Assembly (NCBI GenBank): GCA_963576735.1
Contig: OY755178.1
Location: forward strand, 5,456,001 to 5,520,000
Length of the DNA stretch: 64,000 nt
Source of the DNA: Bedellia somnulentella
Taxonomy: Eukaryota > Arthropoda > Insecta > Lepidoptera > Bedelliidae
Direction of reading: 5' to 3'
This document shows positions 33,728-45,291 of the stretch, piece by piece (the stretch's first letter is position 1; each line of letters starts with the position of its first letter). The position numbers and the translations under genes are program-made. The notes under the pieces were generated by a model that saw nothing but the letters and a program-made list of their open reading frames with translations, was not told where the DNA came from and searched no databases.

Positions 33728-34920
33728 TTTACTTGAAATAGATTTTTATCATATTTGGTTTTTATTAACTTTTTGCCAGAAGCATTCATAACTTGATTTC
33801 AAACCACACATCACACACACATGCTATTCACATAATAACAAAAAAAAACGTTTATCTTAGATAAACTAATTAAGTCTTTGCCAAAAAGAACTTATAACGG
33901 CTGAAAAAGTATATTATTTTAACATTTTTACTTATTTAATTCATCTTTATTTAAAATATCGCTAAAAGCCGCTCTGCCACTTTACAAACATTAAATGATA
34001 GTCAAAATCCATGACATAAAAATAGACACAATACTCTATTTGCTTGCAAATATTATTTGTTTGCAATATTTTATTAGCTATTCACCTTTTCAAACTAATA
34101 TAAGTTTTGCGACGCCGCGGTCGCGCTCCACATATTTGGTAGAATTATTTACATAAAACATTTCCTAATATGAAATTGTTTGCATTTTTTCGCTGGCTGC
34201 TTTTGGATACAGTAAATGCAAAGTAATTAAAGAAATAAAGCTATTTTTTTTCAACAACCAATGTATTGGTTTTATGAGGAATATGAGGTTTTTTTTAAGT
34301 ATAAACTTTTTAAATTAGTCAAAAATATACGCTTATGTTTATACACTCAAACTCAAAGACTCAAATAGCTATTATTAAAAAAAGACAGCCAATGTTTTAT
34401 TTAGGGAATTTCAGAACCACTTTTCTAAGTTGAGATGGGAAAAGAGCTAAAATGAGGGTAGCGTTATTGAAAGAAAAAAAACACTTAGACTTTTATGCTA
34501 TTAATGGAACTTTTTTATACACGTCGTTGTAAATCAGTATTTACGAGATTTTCCGTATTAACCTATTTAATGCAGTACGAGCTATAAAAGTTGTCTTCCG
34601 TTATATTGATTTTGAAGAACCAAAACTTCACAAAAACAGTGAGCGAAGTAAAACTTTTCTAGCAAACTTGTATGTCATCTCACACCTAATACTGGTGGCT
34701 TTCAAAGTTGCAAACTTAGCGCTGAAGTTGGCTGGGTCGTAGTTAGCTAATATTGTGGAAGTCTGATGCTACTATGGTTTAGAAACGCTAGTTACTTTAC
34801 TCTATCTTATAGTTGGGACTGTGATAAGATCACAGAATGAAATGCACTATGCCAATGTATTAGGAAACTCTTTAATTTATACATGATTGACAACTAAATT
34901 GCTCCTCACTTCCTCAAAAC
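33728..34920. other. No gene; one small family A scrap
   Basis: AT-rich. 34395-34460 (CCACTTTTCTAAGTTGAGATG) is an inverted family A remnant. Confidence 0.4.
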
Positions 34921-34959
34921 TCATATATGTCCACACCAAGGAGCTCGAACCTACTGTAG

Positions 34960-35060
34960 TTGATTCTTACATGTATCTTTTTAAAATATTTGTGATTTTG
35001 CCATCCGGTGATCGAACCCGAGACCTCTGGATTTGAAGCCAAGCTATTTGGAGTATATAT
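34960..35060 (-). mobile_element. tRNA-like SINE head fragment
   Basis: Minus reading contains GGTCTCGGGTTCGATCACCG (B box) after GGCTTCAAATCCAGA. Body differs from SINEs B-D; family unassigned. Confidence 0.4.
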
Positions 35061-35329
35061 TGGAGCTTATACGTTCATAAATACATATTTTTCCTTTATT
35101 AATTCATTTTATAAAAAAATACCATACACCGCCACTAGAAAATTAACTAAAAGAAGGCTTAGGTGAATATAAAATTTAATTTCTTAAATGTTATGTTTGA
35201 TTGGATGAAATTAAAAATACTTTCATAATACATAGAATGGAAGAATAGATGAAGAGAGGAATACTGAAGAAATTATGAAAATGGCTGATAGAGAAATGTT
35301 TTTATGAACTTGATGATTTTTTTCTGAAT

Positions 35330-35500
35330 AATTATATAATTTGAAATTCACGGCTGTTTGAGTAAAATAAATGTAACTAATAAATTTATTGTCAATTTTT
35401 TTAATGTAAATATTTGCATGCTAGCATATATAGTTAAATTTGATGGACATTGTACCACATTTATGCAAATATAAATGATTTTGATTTTGATTTTTTGAAG
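35330..35500 (+). mobile_element. Non-LTR 3' end with TTTTGA tail
   Basis: Ends ACATTTATGCAAATATAAAT followed by GATTTTGATTTTGATTTTTT; simple-repeat tails of this kind mark LINE 3' termini. Clade unassigned. Confidence 0.45.
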
Positions 35501-36830
35501 ATACCCTTCTTAATGATAAATGAACCTACAAAATCTCATAATATGATGATTGATGACGTACAAAGTTCCATCTCGTCATTATAGCTACAAGCTTTCTTTG
35601 ATAGTATCAAGCTCCTTACTAGACACACAAGACGTAACCAACCCTGAAATTAACTGAGAGCCTAAAACCTAGTAACATTATAATCATTTAGGTTTTATGT
35701 TACATAAAAATACATACTTCAAAAACTACAAGATATATATCCATTTCTTTCTTATACTCTCGCGATTAATTCACACTAGTGGGTAACCCTGACGCGACCA
35801 CGTCGCGTCCAATAAAATGAGTTTATTTTACAATTTTCCGACCAACCACAGCGCAGCTTTTTTGAATTTCTAGTGATTTTTCTGAATGGCCGGTTTGAAA
35901 AAATTCCGACCAATCACAGCGCATCTCTGATCGACTAAAGTTTGCGCGCGTTTATGACACTCAAGCAAAGTCTATGGGCCAAAATCGAAACTTTGAAATT
36001 CTGTAACAATCAACTTAATCCAGTTACATCAGATGTCTGAATTTTGTGCACACCACGGCCGCAAACTGTACAAAACGATACCTGAACCAAATTTCTAGCT
36101 TAACTCATCGCGTCACAGGCTTCCGGACAAGAAAGAGGCATACATAAATAATATATAAAGATAATATATAAAGATACGGATAGGCAGAGTGAATCAATTG
36201 CCACTTTATGCGATCAACTTTTGCTTTTCCCATTACCATGGGGATAGGTAGTGACAATCCATTGCCACTCCTTACGATTCTGACAACTACTCTTACTTTC
36301 TTCATATGAATCATTCTTCTTATATATCAAAATAAGTAAATTAAATAATTGTTGAAGTGTAGCTTATTATAAAACTAAACTACTACACTTGAATAGTCCT
36401 ATCATTTTAATAAATAATAATTTGCCTCAAGTGATAAGACCATTAGTCATGCTTTTGTTCAAGATAATGATTTTCTTAAAATAATTAAACTGCGATGTGT
36501 AGATAAAAGTTTTCAATCATTATAGCAGAAGGGAAAGGCAAGCGTAGTTTCAGTTTAACCTAACAAAGCGTTCATCGGAAAGGTGTGCCAGAATCCTAAA
36601 TTATTATCACCAACTTTTACTCAGCGACATTATATTGACATACTTAAATACCTTTTGTTCCCTTTGGAGTATGCAGACACAAACGATTCTACTTTGCACG
36701 ATCCTGTCAAATCTTTTTTGCTTTCTTCTTATTTATCACTAGCTGACCCCACAGACTTCGTACTGTCAAAAGTGTAGACTTTCACGTCGTCAAACTGAAA
36801 TATTTAACTGACCTGTTGAGGGTCTCTGTC
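35501..36830. other. No gene recognised
   Basis: 35850-35930 holds two copies of a CCGACCAA(C/T)CACAGCGCA motif 65 nt apart, probably part of an unnamed repeat. The 64-codon frame at 36583-36777 has no known domain. Confidence 0.4.
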
Positions 36831-36929
36831 ATGCGATGAGAAAAAAGGTGTTTTTCATAGCGTCCTCACAATTTTTTCACTTCATAAGTTTTAAGTTTAT
36901 AAGTATAGTAGTTTCGGCTGAGCATTGAT

Positions 36930-37137
36930 TCTTAGTCAGTTAGTCTAGTTAACCATTTTTTAAGAAAATTTATTGATCTCTTAATTTTTCTGGGATAAAA
37001 AGTGTCCTATTGTGTTAATTAGATCATTATCTGGCTTCCTGTAAATTTTATTTTAAATGAGTTCTGTGAATTAGTCTTCATTTAGCTACAAACACACAAA
37101 CATCTAAACTTTCACATTTATAATATTAATAGAATAG
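36930..37137 (-). mobile_element. Helitron 5'-end fragment
   Basis: Minus reading starts CTATTCTATTAATATTATAA followed by GTGAAAGTTTAGATGTTTG, the form of the 5' end of short lepidopteran Helitrons. 3' end not found. Confidence 0.45.
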
Positions 37138-37319
37138 GCTTAAACATAAGCTTCTCGCGATTTTGTTTTCAATTAAATACTCTCAATCAACAACATATTT
37201 ATTTGGATAAAGATTAATATTATGTTGATAAAACATTATGGCAATTATGCATTAAATTCGACCAAATTTATTTACCATAAAAATGGTTATAGTAAGTGAA
37301 ACTTAAAAGTTAGACATAT

Positions 37320-37627
37320 ACTGTCGCGGGCATTTTTTTAGATCATTTAAAGAGAAATCATTCTTTAATACATTTTTTTTGGGTAACTTAAACCGTTTAC
37401 GCAGCGCACACAACGGAAGCCTTAGTATGAATAATTATCCCCGTTTTTGCAACATTATTCGCTGATAGTTTGCTCCTGTTGGTCGCAGCGTGATGATATA
37501 TAGCCTAAAACCTTCCTCAATAAATGGACTATCCAACACAAAAAGAATTTTTCAATTTGATTGGGTAGTTCCTGAGATCCTAGCGTTCAAACAAACAAAC
37601 TCTTCAGCTTTATAATATTAGTATAGA
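37320..37627 (-). mobile_element. Helitron 5'-end fragment, second family
   Basis: Minus reading starts TCTATACTAATATTATAAAG then GCTGAAGAGTTTGTTTGTTT and a GGAACTACCCAATC block. Flank is A before TC. The 3' CTRR end is not identifiable. Confidence 0.5.
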
Positions 37628-37687
37628 TTCTTCTCATACATGATTTTTTAATCTTCTTTCTTAATATACCCGCTAAAGTTAAAAGAC

Positions 37688-37868
37688 TCACTCAAACGTT
37701 CACGATTTATATCCCTTTAGGGGTGGTATAGGTGCTTATAATTTGGAACATCACATGAAATTATTGTCTGTTGATGTTCAAAGTACCCATGTTTTGCTGG
37801 GCAGACCTATCACCGTTTGGTATGAATACATTGTCACATGGCTAAGTAGAACTTAGACACGTGGGTTT
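37688..37868 (-). mobile_element. SINE B fragment
   Basis: AAACGTTCACGATTTATATC, AGTACCCATGTTTTGC, GCAGACCTATCACCG, ending at CACGTGGGTTTG. Head missing. Confidence 0.65.
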
Positions 37869-38729
37869 GGTCGAAAATATTATCCAAATTAAAAAAGCAA
37901 GGTTTTTAACTATAACATCAGCTATTTAGTTTAGGATTCCTCAACTTAAATAAAATATACACCTAAATGAGACAAGAAAAAAATATATGTAGGCTTGATA
38001 TAGAATTGTACCCTTGTTACCAGTTCTTTGCCTTTAGAACGTTTGTACGTTGTTACCGCGCTCATTAACACAATTAGATTGTAAAGTACCAAAAAAAGCG
38101 TTTTTATACTTGTTGCTTTCATTTAGGTAAAATCTTCTCGCAACTTACACATACATCCAGAGATTTTATTATTTATCTTTTGTTTCTTTAGCCTTTGTTT
38201 CAATAGGACAATTCAACATTTGTTTATTTTATTTAACCACTACATGACATGCTTTTTTAGGTTACATAAGAGCCAATTTATAAACAAATTAAATATAAAA
38301 TATTCATTTAAAATTATAGGCAATAATAACCTCTGTGTAACTATTATAACGATAAGTTTCACTGCTAATGTCGTTAGAAGTTAATGGCAAGACAAGCGAT
38401 CGATCAAAGTCCTTTCCTTAACATATTATACCTTTTACCACGTTTGCCGCATTATTAAATTAATATGCAATTACATTATAATAACTTTTATTAGTAAATA
38501 TAAATTTAGTTATATAACGTAACACAAATTTGCTAAGCAAGCTAAGTAAAAGTAAAATAAATAATGATTTCTTTAAAATAATGTAAAACATATGAAATAA
38601 ATTAATTAGTAATAAATAATATACTAAGGAATGCACCATTATTTAAAAAATGACAAAATAAAACTAGTTTCTATTTATTGCACATAAATTCCGATGTTAT
38701 TTCAGCTCATGCTTCAAAATTCCCAAAAA
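37869..38729. other. No gene recognised
   Basis: Very AT-rich; nothing supported. Confidence 0.4.
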
Positions 38730-38730
38730 A

Positions 38731-38984
38731 TACATACATACATACATACATATACTCACGGTTATAAATCCCTAGAAGGGGTAGCCAGAGCTAAGGAACT
38801 AGAAGTTCTTCAGCCTTTTTTGGAAAGTTGAGTGGGGAAAAGATGGCAAAGTAAAGGTTGTTGGTGATGGGTCTCCAACCGCATCGCCCAAAATCCCTTA
38901 AAAGCCCCAATACCGTTAGTCGCCTCTTACGTACACCCACCGGCAGAAATGGGGTAGTGTTATTCTAAGCCGACACTACACAGC
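38731..38984 (-). mobile_element. Family A copy, subfamily A2, full length
   Basis: Near-consensus inverted copy with tail TACATACATACATACATA, A2 block and head at 38984. Confidence 0.88.
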
Positions 38985-39139
38985 AAATAGTTATCCTCCC
39001 AATAAATAGTTTCCATAATTTCGTTTTCATACTAACATAACTTGATTCCTTCATATTCGATAATAGGGAAAATATATTTACATATTTAACTATATATATA
39101 GGTTATTTTTTTTATAATATATGAAATACCTAATCTAGA

Positions 39140-39610
39140 TTAAATTATATAAAAAATGCTCTCGAAATCGCTGCCGCCTGGTGGCAGGGTTCCGAGGAGG
39201 CTGGCTGCATTACCCCTTAGAATCGCTAAGCTAATTCTTTGAGCGAAGAATGCGCCAGCCCTTGGATCTCCGCATTTCTCGATCAGGCGCGTCGAAATTT
39301 CTTTGAAAAAACGACGCGCGTCTGGGCCCCACGGACCGAGAGTCTCTACAGCAAAGGCTGAGAAGTAATGCTCTTCAGTTAAATTGCTATATTTGCGCCT
39401 CTTCAGACCCTCAGCTTCAGTTGCCGCAGTGCCAGCTTTAGATGCAGACCCCGACAAATGAGACGGCGCTAGCGTGTCGACGCAGGTAGCGTCCCACACT
39501 AGCGTCCTCCCCTTCTTCCATGGAATCAATGACTTCCGTCTGGTCTCTTACCATCATCCCGCAGCAAACCTGTTGGCTCCAGGATTGCTGGTATGTTGAC
39601 AGTGGTAAGG
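39140..39610 (-). pseudogene. Non-LTR retrotransposon ORF fragment, second family
   Basis: A 129-codon minus frame contains WDATCVDTLAPSHL, KRRKYSNL, AVETLGPWGPDARRF and QRISLAILRGNAASLLGTLP. This order is known from a C-terminal module after the reverse transcriptase of widespread animal LINE-like proteins. GC-rich against its flanks; the 5' part is missing. Exact clade not assigned; may be a fairly recent truncated insertion. Confidence 0.6.
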
Positions 39611-39993
39611 GCCCGTCTGCAATTACATTACATTCTCCAATAACCAGGACTTAAATAATTTTGATTTTTTCACCAGTGAATATAACGATTGTATTAAGAT
39701 AGTTTTAATGCCCGTAAAATAATAAAAAGTTACGTTTTTACCTATCGACCACTTAATTTCCCGAGTGTCCTCAGTTGTCTTACCTAACAACAACGATCAG
39801 CTAGAGTGTCATGCTATTCAAAAACCAATTCATCATATCTTATTTTTTTATTATGAATTAAGATATTCTGAACTCACATAAATTATATAGCTTCTTGAGT
39901 CCCAGCAAGAGTCAGTCAATTTGCCAGAACTGCGTAAATCATCATCTGCCAATTAAATAGGTATGCACCACCGGACAAAAATCTTATTTTTCA
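39611..39993. other. No gene recognised
   Basis: AT-rich spacer. Confidence 0.4.
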
Positions 39994-40019
39994 AATATGC
40001 ATTTACCTTGAATAAATGT

Positions 40020-40269
40020 ACATACATACATACATATACTCACGGCTATAAATCCCTAGAAGGGGTAGCCAGAGCTAACGAATTAGAAATTCCTCAGCCA
40101 CTTTTGGAAGTTGCGTGGGGAAAAGATGGTAAAATAAAGGTTGTTGGTGATGGGTCTCCAACCGCATCGCCCAAAAATCCCTTAAAAAGCCCCAATACCG
40201 TTAGTCGCCTCTTACGTACACCCACCGGAAGAAAAGGGGTAGTGCTATTCTAAGCCGACACTACACAGC
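40020..40269 (-). mobile_element. Family A copy, subfamily A2, left member of a tandem pair
   Basis: Complete inverted A2. A 26-bp sequence starting AATATGCATTTAC precedes it (39994-40019) and recurs with one mismatch only after the next copy (40521-40546). Confidence 0.9.
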
Positions 40270-40274
40270 AATAC

Positions 40275-40520
40275 TACATACATACATATACTCACAGCTA
40301 TAAATCCCTAAAAGGGGTAGCCAGAGCTGAGAAATTAGAAATTTCTCACCCACTTTTGGAAGTTGAGTGGGGAAAAGATGGTAAAAATAAAGGTTTTTGG
40401 TGATGGGTCTCCAACCGCATCGCCCAAAAATCCAATAAAAAGCCCCGATACCCTTAGTCGCCTCTTACGACACCCGTGGGTAGAAAGGGGTAGCGACATT
40501 CTAAGCCGGGACTACACGGC
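40275..40520 (-). mobile_element. Family A copy, subfamily A1, right member of the pair
   Basis: Complete inverted A1, separated from the A2 copy by AATACT. AATA follows both heads, consistent with a second insertion at the A2/TSD boundary. Confidence 0.9.
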
Positions 40521-40546
40521 AATATGCATTTACTTTGAATAAATGT

Positions 40547-40877
40547 GTATATTTATGTTATTTTGTTAGAATAATAGCTTAAACAACATCTGTGATACAA
40601 ATGTATCAGTGTTGAGTATAATTTTCGTCATTTTTAAATTCTGAACGAGAAAAAAACATGTTACTATTCCTAATGTAATTGTAAATTAATGCTAAAACTA
40701 TCTCACATTAAAAGGTATTTGGTATAGAATGTCGTCCCTTAACATAATTTAAACTTTGTTAGGTATAAATTGTGTATTCACAACGCTTATCAGCGGATGA
40801 GGGTGTAGAATTTCCTGTTTCTTGAATTCACGCTGATGTGATACTCAATTTTGGGACAAATTACACAAGCAGTACGG
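40547..40877. other. No gene recognised
   Basis: AT-rich spacer between family A copies. Confidence 0.4.
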
Positions 40878-40879
40878 AT

Positions 40880-41040
40880 TAAACATATACTCACGGCTAA
40901 AAAAATGTGTATTCAATCTCAAAGGGTATGGGGTGGGTATTTAAAGCTTCAGAAATAGAAATTTCTGAGCCAATTTTTAAAGTTGAGTTGGTAAAGATGG
41001 TACACTAAATGTTGGTGGGTGATGGGTCTCCAGTTACATC
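40880..41040 (-). mobile_element. Family A relic, head-truncated
   Basis: CATATACTCACGGCTAAA start, GATGGGTCTCCAGTTACATC core; the next copy begins right after it. Confidence 0.65.
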
Positions 41041-41060
41041 ACCCGATATTTTCTTCAACA

Positions 41061-41276
41061 TACGTACGTATACTCACGGCTGTAAATCCCGTGAAGAGGT
41101 AGCCGGAGGAGTGGAATAAGAAATAACCCACTTTTGGAAAAAAGATTGTAATGTAATGGTTTTTGGTGACTGGTCATCAACCGCATCATCCATAAACACT
41201 TAAAAGCCAAAATATCCTTAGCTGAGTTAGGGAGAAGAAATTGGGTTGTGCTATTATAAGCCGACACTACGCAGCA
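41061..41276 (-). mobile_element. Family A copy, diverged
   Basis: ACGTACGTATACTCACGGCT start, AACCGCATCATCC core, CCGACACTACGCAGC end. Fourth inverted copy in 1.3 kb. Confidence 0.75.
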
Positions 41277-41297
41277 GAACCGACTAGATACAGTATT

Positions 41298-41756
41298 TTA
41301 AATCTTTTTATTCATGAAAACCTCATGTGGGGATTATTACTAATAAATAAAGAATAAATAAAGGAAAGAAAAATTTCGACACAGGCGGGGATCGAACCCG
41401 CCTGTGTCGTGTGTGATTTCTTTCCTTTATTTATTCTTTATTTATTAGTAATAATCCCCACATGAGGTTTTCATGAACAAAAAGATTTAAATTATGTGAT
41501 AGTTAGGCGTTTTCAACATTTGCATTCTATCTGAAAAGGTAGACAAGTGGCTTTCCGAATTAGTAAAAATTTGGAGGTAGGAAACGCAAACACTACTTTA
41601 ACGTGTAAAAGAAATAAAGGATAGAAGAATTTCGCACTGGCAGCCAACTGACACGGTAGCTCAGTTGGCAGAGCGTCCGGGGCGTTTACCCGAGGTCGCG
41701 GGTTCGATCCCCGCCTGTGTCGAAATTTTTCTTTCCTTTATTTATTCTTTATTTAT
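41298..41756. mobile_element. Composite SINE D with inverted 5' segment and 13-bp TSD
   Basis: 41318-41390 is minus-oriented SINE D; 41395-41756 is plus. The two form a ~75-bp palindrome around a tRNA-like core (GCGGGGATCGAACCCGC). A second tRNA-like unit (GACACGGTAGCTCAGTTGGC to GGTTCGATCCCCGCCTGTG) sits at 41649-41722. TAGATACAGTATT flanks the whole at 41285-41297 and 41757-41769. Confidence 0.8.
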
Positions 41757-41835
41757 TAGATACAGTATTGTTCACTTAAAATGCCCCAAAAACCCTAAGC
41801 AGTCCCTGGATGACACCCGTGTACATACATACACA

Positions 41836-42320
41836 TATATACATATACTTACGCCATTAGTTCCCATTGAGGTAGGCAGAAACTATCGACCGCCACTTGT
41901 CTGTATCGACCACACTGTACGGCCCTGATAAAACCTCTCTAGCTTCGTTTACATCTATCGATCCTCTCATTCATGTTCTTTTATTTTTCATACTTCAGAC
42001 GCCTGCCTTTTCGAGCACACTTGCTATTTGGTCCAAATGTTTCGTCCGAGGTCGTCCTATACTAACATTACATGTGGATACATTAGCTCTATAAATCTCT
42101 TTTACCAATTTACTGTCTCCCATCCTCTCTTTGTGCCTAAAACATCTTAACATTCCTTTTTCTATCTTTTTTACAATATCATCTTTCACACCGCACCTTT
42201 CAGGAATCACGCTATTTCTCACTCGATCGCATAATCTAACAGCACAAACTTTTTTGAGGGATCTCATTTCTATTGCATTTACTCTACTTTCATGCTTCTT
42301 CTGCCACACCTTAAAATATA
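41836..42320 (-). pseudogene. RTE-like LINE, longest C-terminal fragment
   Basis: A 104-codon minus frame reads KKHESRVNAIEMRSLKKVCA, RVRNSVIPERCGV, KGMLRCFRHKERM, EIYRANV and GRPRTKHLDQIASVLEKAGV, then continues in another frame to KRT/AREV-type residues and CCTCAATGGG-type terminus at 41860. These are the C-terminal residues after the RT domain of RTE-like LINE proteins. 5'-truncated, one frameshift near 41995. Confidence 0.75.
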
Positions 42321-42784
42321 TATAAAACCTTTGTGCAGTATAACATCAAAGAAACATTTAAAAACATAAAGACTAGATTTACAAAAAAGTTTCGTGATAT
42401 AAAGGATAATCTGATATATGTGACACCCTTTGTTTAATTGCTTCTCTAACTAAAACCTTGAAAATCCTAAAAGTTTAAGGTAAATCAAACATTCATTGTC
42501 CCTTAAACCATTACGAAGTAATTAAAACGGCCTTAGAAGGGGACATCGTTGTGTCACAAACTCATAACTTAATTGGTTTTCGGCCTAATGAACAATGTCT
42601 AATTTCCGTTTAATGTCAGCTCACCATATCACTACCAATTTTCTACCCATAAGTAGTATATTAAAAGATTGAGAGCTGGGAGAGAGAGAGAGTAATTGTG
42701 TTCAGTACTGATGGCATTTGAATACCAAATATGTATTCTTCAATATTTCAAAATGGTGAAAACCTTCCATTATTGCTTTACCTA
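42321..42784. other. No gene recognised
   Basis: AT-rich with a short (GA)n near 42680. Confidence 0.4.
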
Positions 42785-43040
42785 CCTACATACATATACA
42801 TACATATACTCACGGCTTTAAATCCCTAGAAGGTGTAGCCAGAGCTAAGGAATTTGAAATTCCTCAGCCACGTTTGGAAAGTTGAGTGGGGAAAAGATGG
42901 TAAAATAAAGGTTGTTGGTGATGGGTCTCCAACCGCATCGCCCAAAAATCCCTTAAAATTCCCAATACCGTTAGTCGCCTCTTACGGACACCCACCGGAA
43001 GAAATGGGGTAGTGCTATTCTAAGCCGACACTACACAGCA
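42785..43040 (-). mobile_element. Family A copy, subfamily A2, with TSD
   Basis: Complete inverted A2; TATTGCTTTACCT at 42771-42783 recurs at 43043-43055, a 13-bp target duplication. Confidence 0.9.
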
Positions 43041-43198
43041 ACTATTGCTTTACCTCTTTTTGATTAATCACGCAGTTAACGAAAAAATAACAATATATCG
43101 TTTAGTTCTTATACCAACATTATAACGTTAAGCTTCTGCTGCTAGTTTCATTTTTCATGATATTTAATTTAATTAAACCTAAATTATTCCATACCTAA

Positions 43199-43450
43199 GG
43201 GCCGGCGCTGACTGCCGGCATGGCATGGCAAAGGATTTCGGTACAGATATAGCATTTTTAATCTTATTACCATGATTATAGAATTCATTTTACTTTATTT
43301 TGACACAACGATGCCGACGTTCTGTCCTACCGCGGCCTCCCTCGGCATCGTTGTGTCAAAATGAATTCTATACGCATGGTAATAAGATTAAAAATGCTAT
43401 ATCTGTACCGAAATCCTTTGCCATGCCATGCCGGCAGTGAGCGCCGGCCC
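43199..43450. mobile_element. Palindromic MITE, 252 bp, TAA duplication
   Basis: Almost entirely inverted arms of ~110 bp from GGGCCGGCGCTGACTGCCGG to its complement; the left arm has a ~10-nt insertion (ACTTTATTTT). TAA flanks at 43196-43198 and 43451-43453. TWA duplication and GGGCC start suggest a PIF/Harbinger-type MITE. The central loop is GC-rich (CCTACCGCGGCCTCCC). Confidence 0.82.
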
Positions 43451-43859
43451 TAATTCGAAAGGTATCTATGTTATATTTTATTCTTTGCATAACAAAAGCA
43501 AGCGAGGATCCAAATTAATAATAACTTAATTGAAAGAAGAAAAGTTTATCTTTCCACAAAAGTTACCGCTTAATTTATCAGAGGAATCATTACTATGGCG
43601 ACTGGGGTACGCTAATTTGGGAGACTTTGTTTTAGCAAGTTGGTTGTAATTCTAATGCGAAAATTATTTCAATAATTCCTACTCCTTTTATATTGTCACT
43701 GAAAATATTTCTAAAATCTTTACTTCAATATCTCTTGTCTTCTGGATATTCAATTTAAACTCAATAGTATATTAATGTTATGTGAAAGAGTGCTAAATTA
43801 TATTATTTGTGAGCTATGTTGGTGAAAGAGGACGCTGCTGTGATATATATAAAAAATGG

Positions 43860-44150
43860 TTTGTAATGTAAAGTTAAGTAATGTGATCAAGTAAGAACTA
43901 TTGTGATTCGTGGAAAGTGCCTTGTTAAAGATGATACTGTAATTAAGATACAAAATGGAATGTTTAGAAGGTTTAAGCGCATAGAAATGAAGGTTAAAAA
44001 AACGGTAAAATAAATATATGTATAGGCCAATGAGAATAGAACCGTAATGATAATAGATGCCATCCACTAAGGAATCATTTTGATAATAGAAATTTTGTTC
44101 AGAAAGGCAAGCGTCTGAAGCAGGCAAATAATAAAAGGATATGGATGTAT
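43860..44150 (+). mobile_element. RTE-like LINE C-terminal relic
   Basis: Sense but heavily decayed: GATGATACTGTAATTAAGAT, GGAATGTTTAGAAGG, AGGCAAGCGTCTGAAG match the order in the 41836 copy. Confidence 0.5.
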
Positions 44151-44170
44151 AGTTAATGCTAATAACTTAT

Positions 44171-44235
44171 GTGTACATACATATACTCACGCCTATACAA
44201 CTTATAAAGGGGCAGCCAGAGTACATATTATATTT
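44171..44235 (-). mobile_element. Family A tail fragment
   Basis: GTACATACATATACTCACGC followed by GGGGCAGCCAGAG; then unrelated sequence. Confidence 0.6.
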
Positions 44236-44810
44236 ACACATCTCCACCTCTTCCCACAAGAGGTTTTACGACTGGTAGGTACCAGGACAACTAAAGTGAT
44301 TTAGATGATAAATGGCTTGAAACCCATCGCCATCCCACTCATCCTTTATTTTATATAAGTGATAGTAATAAATATAAGCATATTACTAACTACGTTTACT
44401 ACATTTACCAAATACCAACTAAAATAAATCTAAGCCCAGATATATCCTACCACGATGTATCAAATGAGGAAAATACAAGTAGTCAAACATAACTTGTTCC
44501 TGTATTGATGACAAAGGGACTTGATTACCAAGCGCTCTGCAATAGATGATACTCGGAATAATACACTTATGTAATCAATCATTTGGTGTGACAAACGATC
44601 AAAAGAGAAATCGTTATTTGCTCAGCTAATTAGCTTTTGCATTACTGTAAATGTGTTTTGTATGCTTTCACGATTGTAATGGAATAGAATTAAATAGTTA
44701 AAACGTTGATTAACTGAAAACATTTTAGTATTAAGAAATATGAGGTATAGTACTTTAAGGTATTCAAATAATACGACCAGAATCATTTAATTTCGTTCTA
44801 TATTATAATA
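44236..44810. other. No gene recognised
   Basis: AT-rich sequence. Confidence 0.4.
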
Positions 44811-44811
44811 A

Positions 44812-44935
44812 TTATTGAGGTAGGCAGAGACTGATTAAAAATACTTTTCACAGTGGTGAATAAACTCTCATACGCTCTTCAATTTACTTATTATCTCATA
44901 CGTACTCCTTTAAACTAAACCTAGCTTTGTAACGT
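44812..44935 (-). mobile_element. RTE-like LINE end, relic
   Basis: TTGAGGTAGGCAGAGACTG and CTCATACGCTCTTC keep the inverted LINE-end order; much decayed. Confidence 0.45.
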
Positions 44936-45045
44936 GCCACGTGGTCTGCTTGAATCTACAACATCGGCAAAGTCTTTTTTATTATTTATACAATAAAATA
45001 ATTATTTTATCGTTGTATCTTAAATAAGCTAAAATATATTATGTT

Positions 45046-45291
45046 GCCGTGTAGTGCCGACTTAGAATGTCGCTACCCCTTTCTACCCACGGGTGTCGTA
45101 AGAGGCGACTAAGGGTATTGGGGCTTTTTATTGGATTTTTGGGCGATGCGGTTGGAGACCCATCACCAAAAACCTTTATTCTTACCATTTTTTCCCCACT
45201 CAAGTTCCAAAAGTGGCTGAGGAATTTATAATTCCTTAGCTCTGGTTACCCCTTCTAGGAAATATAGCCGTGAGTATATGTATGTATGTAT
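45046..45291 (+). mobile_element. Family A copy, subfamily A1, full length
   Basis: GCCGTGTAGTGCCGACTTAG head to GCCGTGAGTATATGTATG tail. TATATTAT occurs on both sides, a probable short TSD. Confidence 0.88.

Noticed and set aside
39963..40253. 96-residue gene
   Set aside because: Antisense reading of a family A copy; the same peptide appears at several other copies.
41649..41722. tRNA gene
   Set aside because: Acceptor, D-arm and TpsiC-like parts are present, but the anticodon stem does not pair properly and the unit lies inside SINE D, which recurs elsewhere with the same head.
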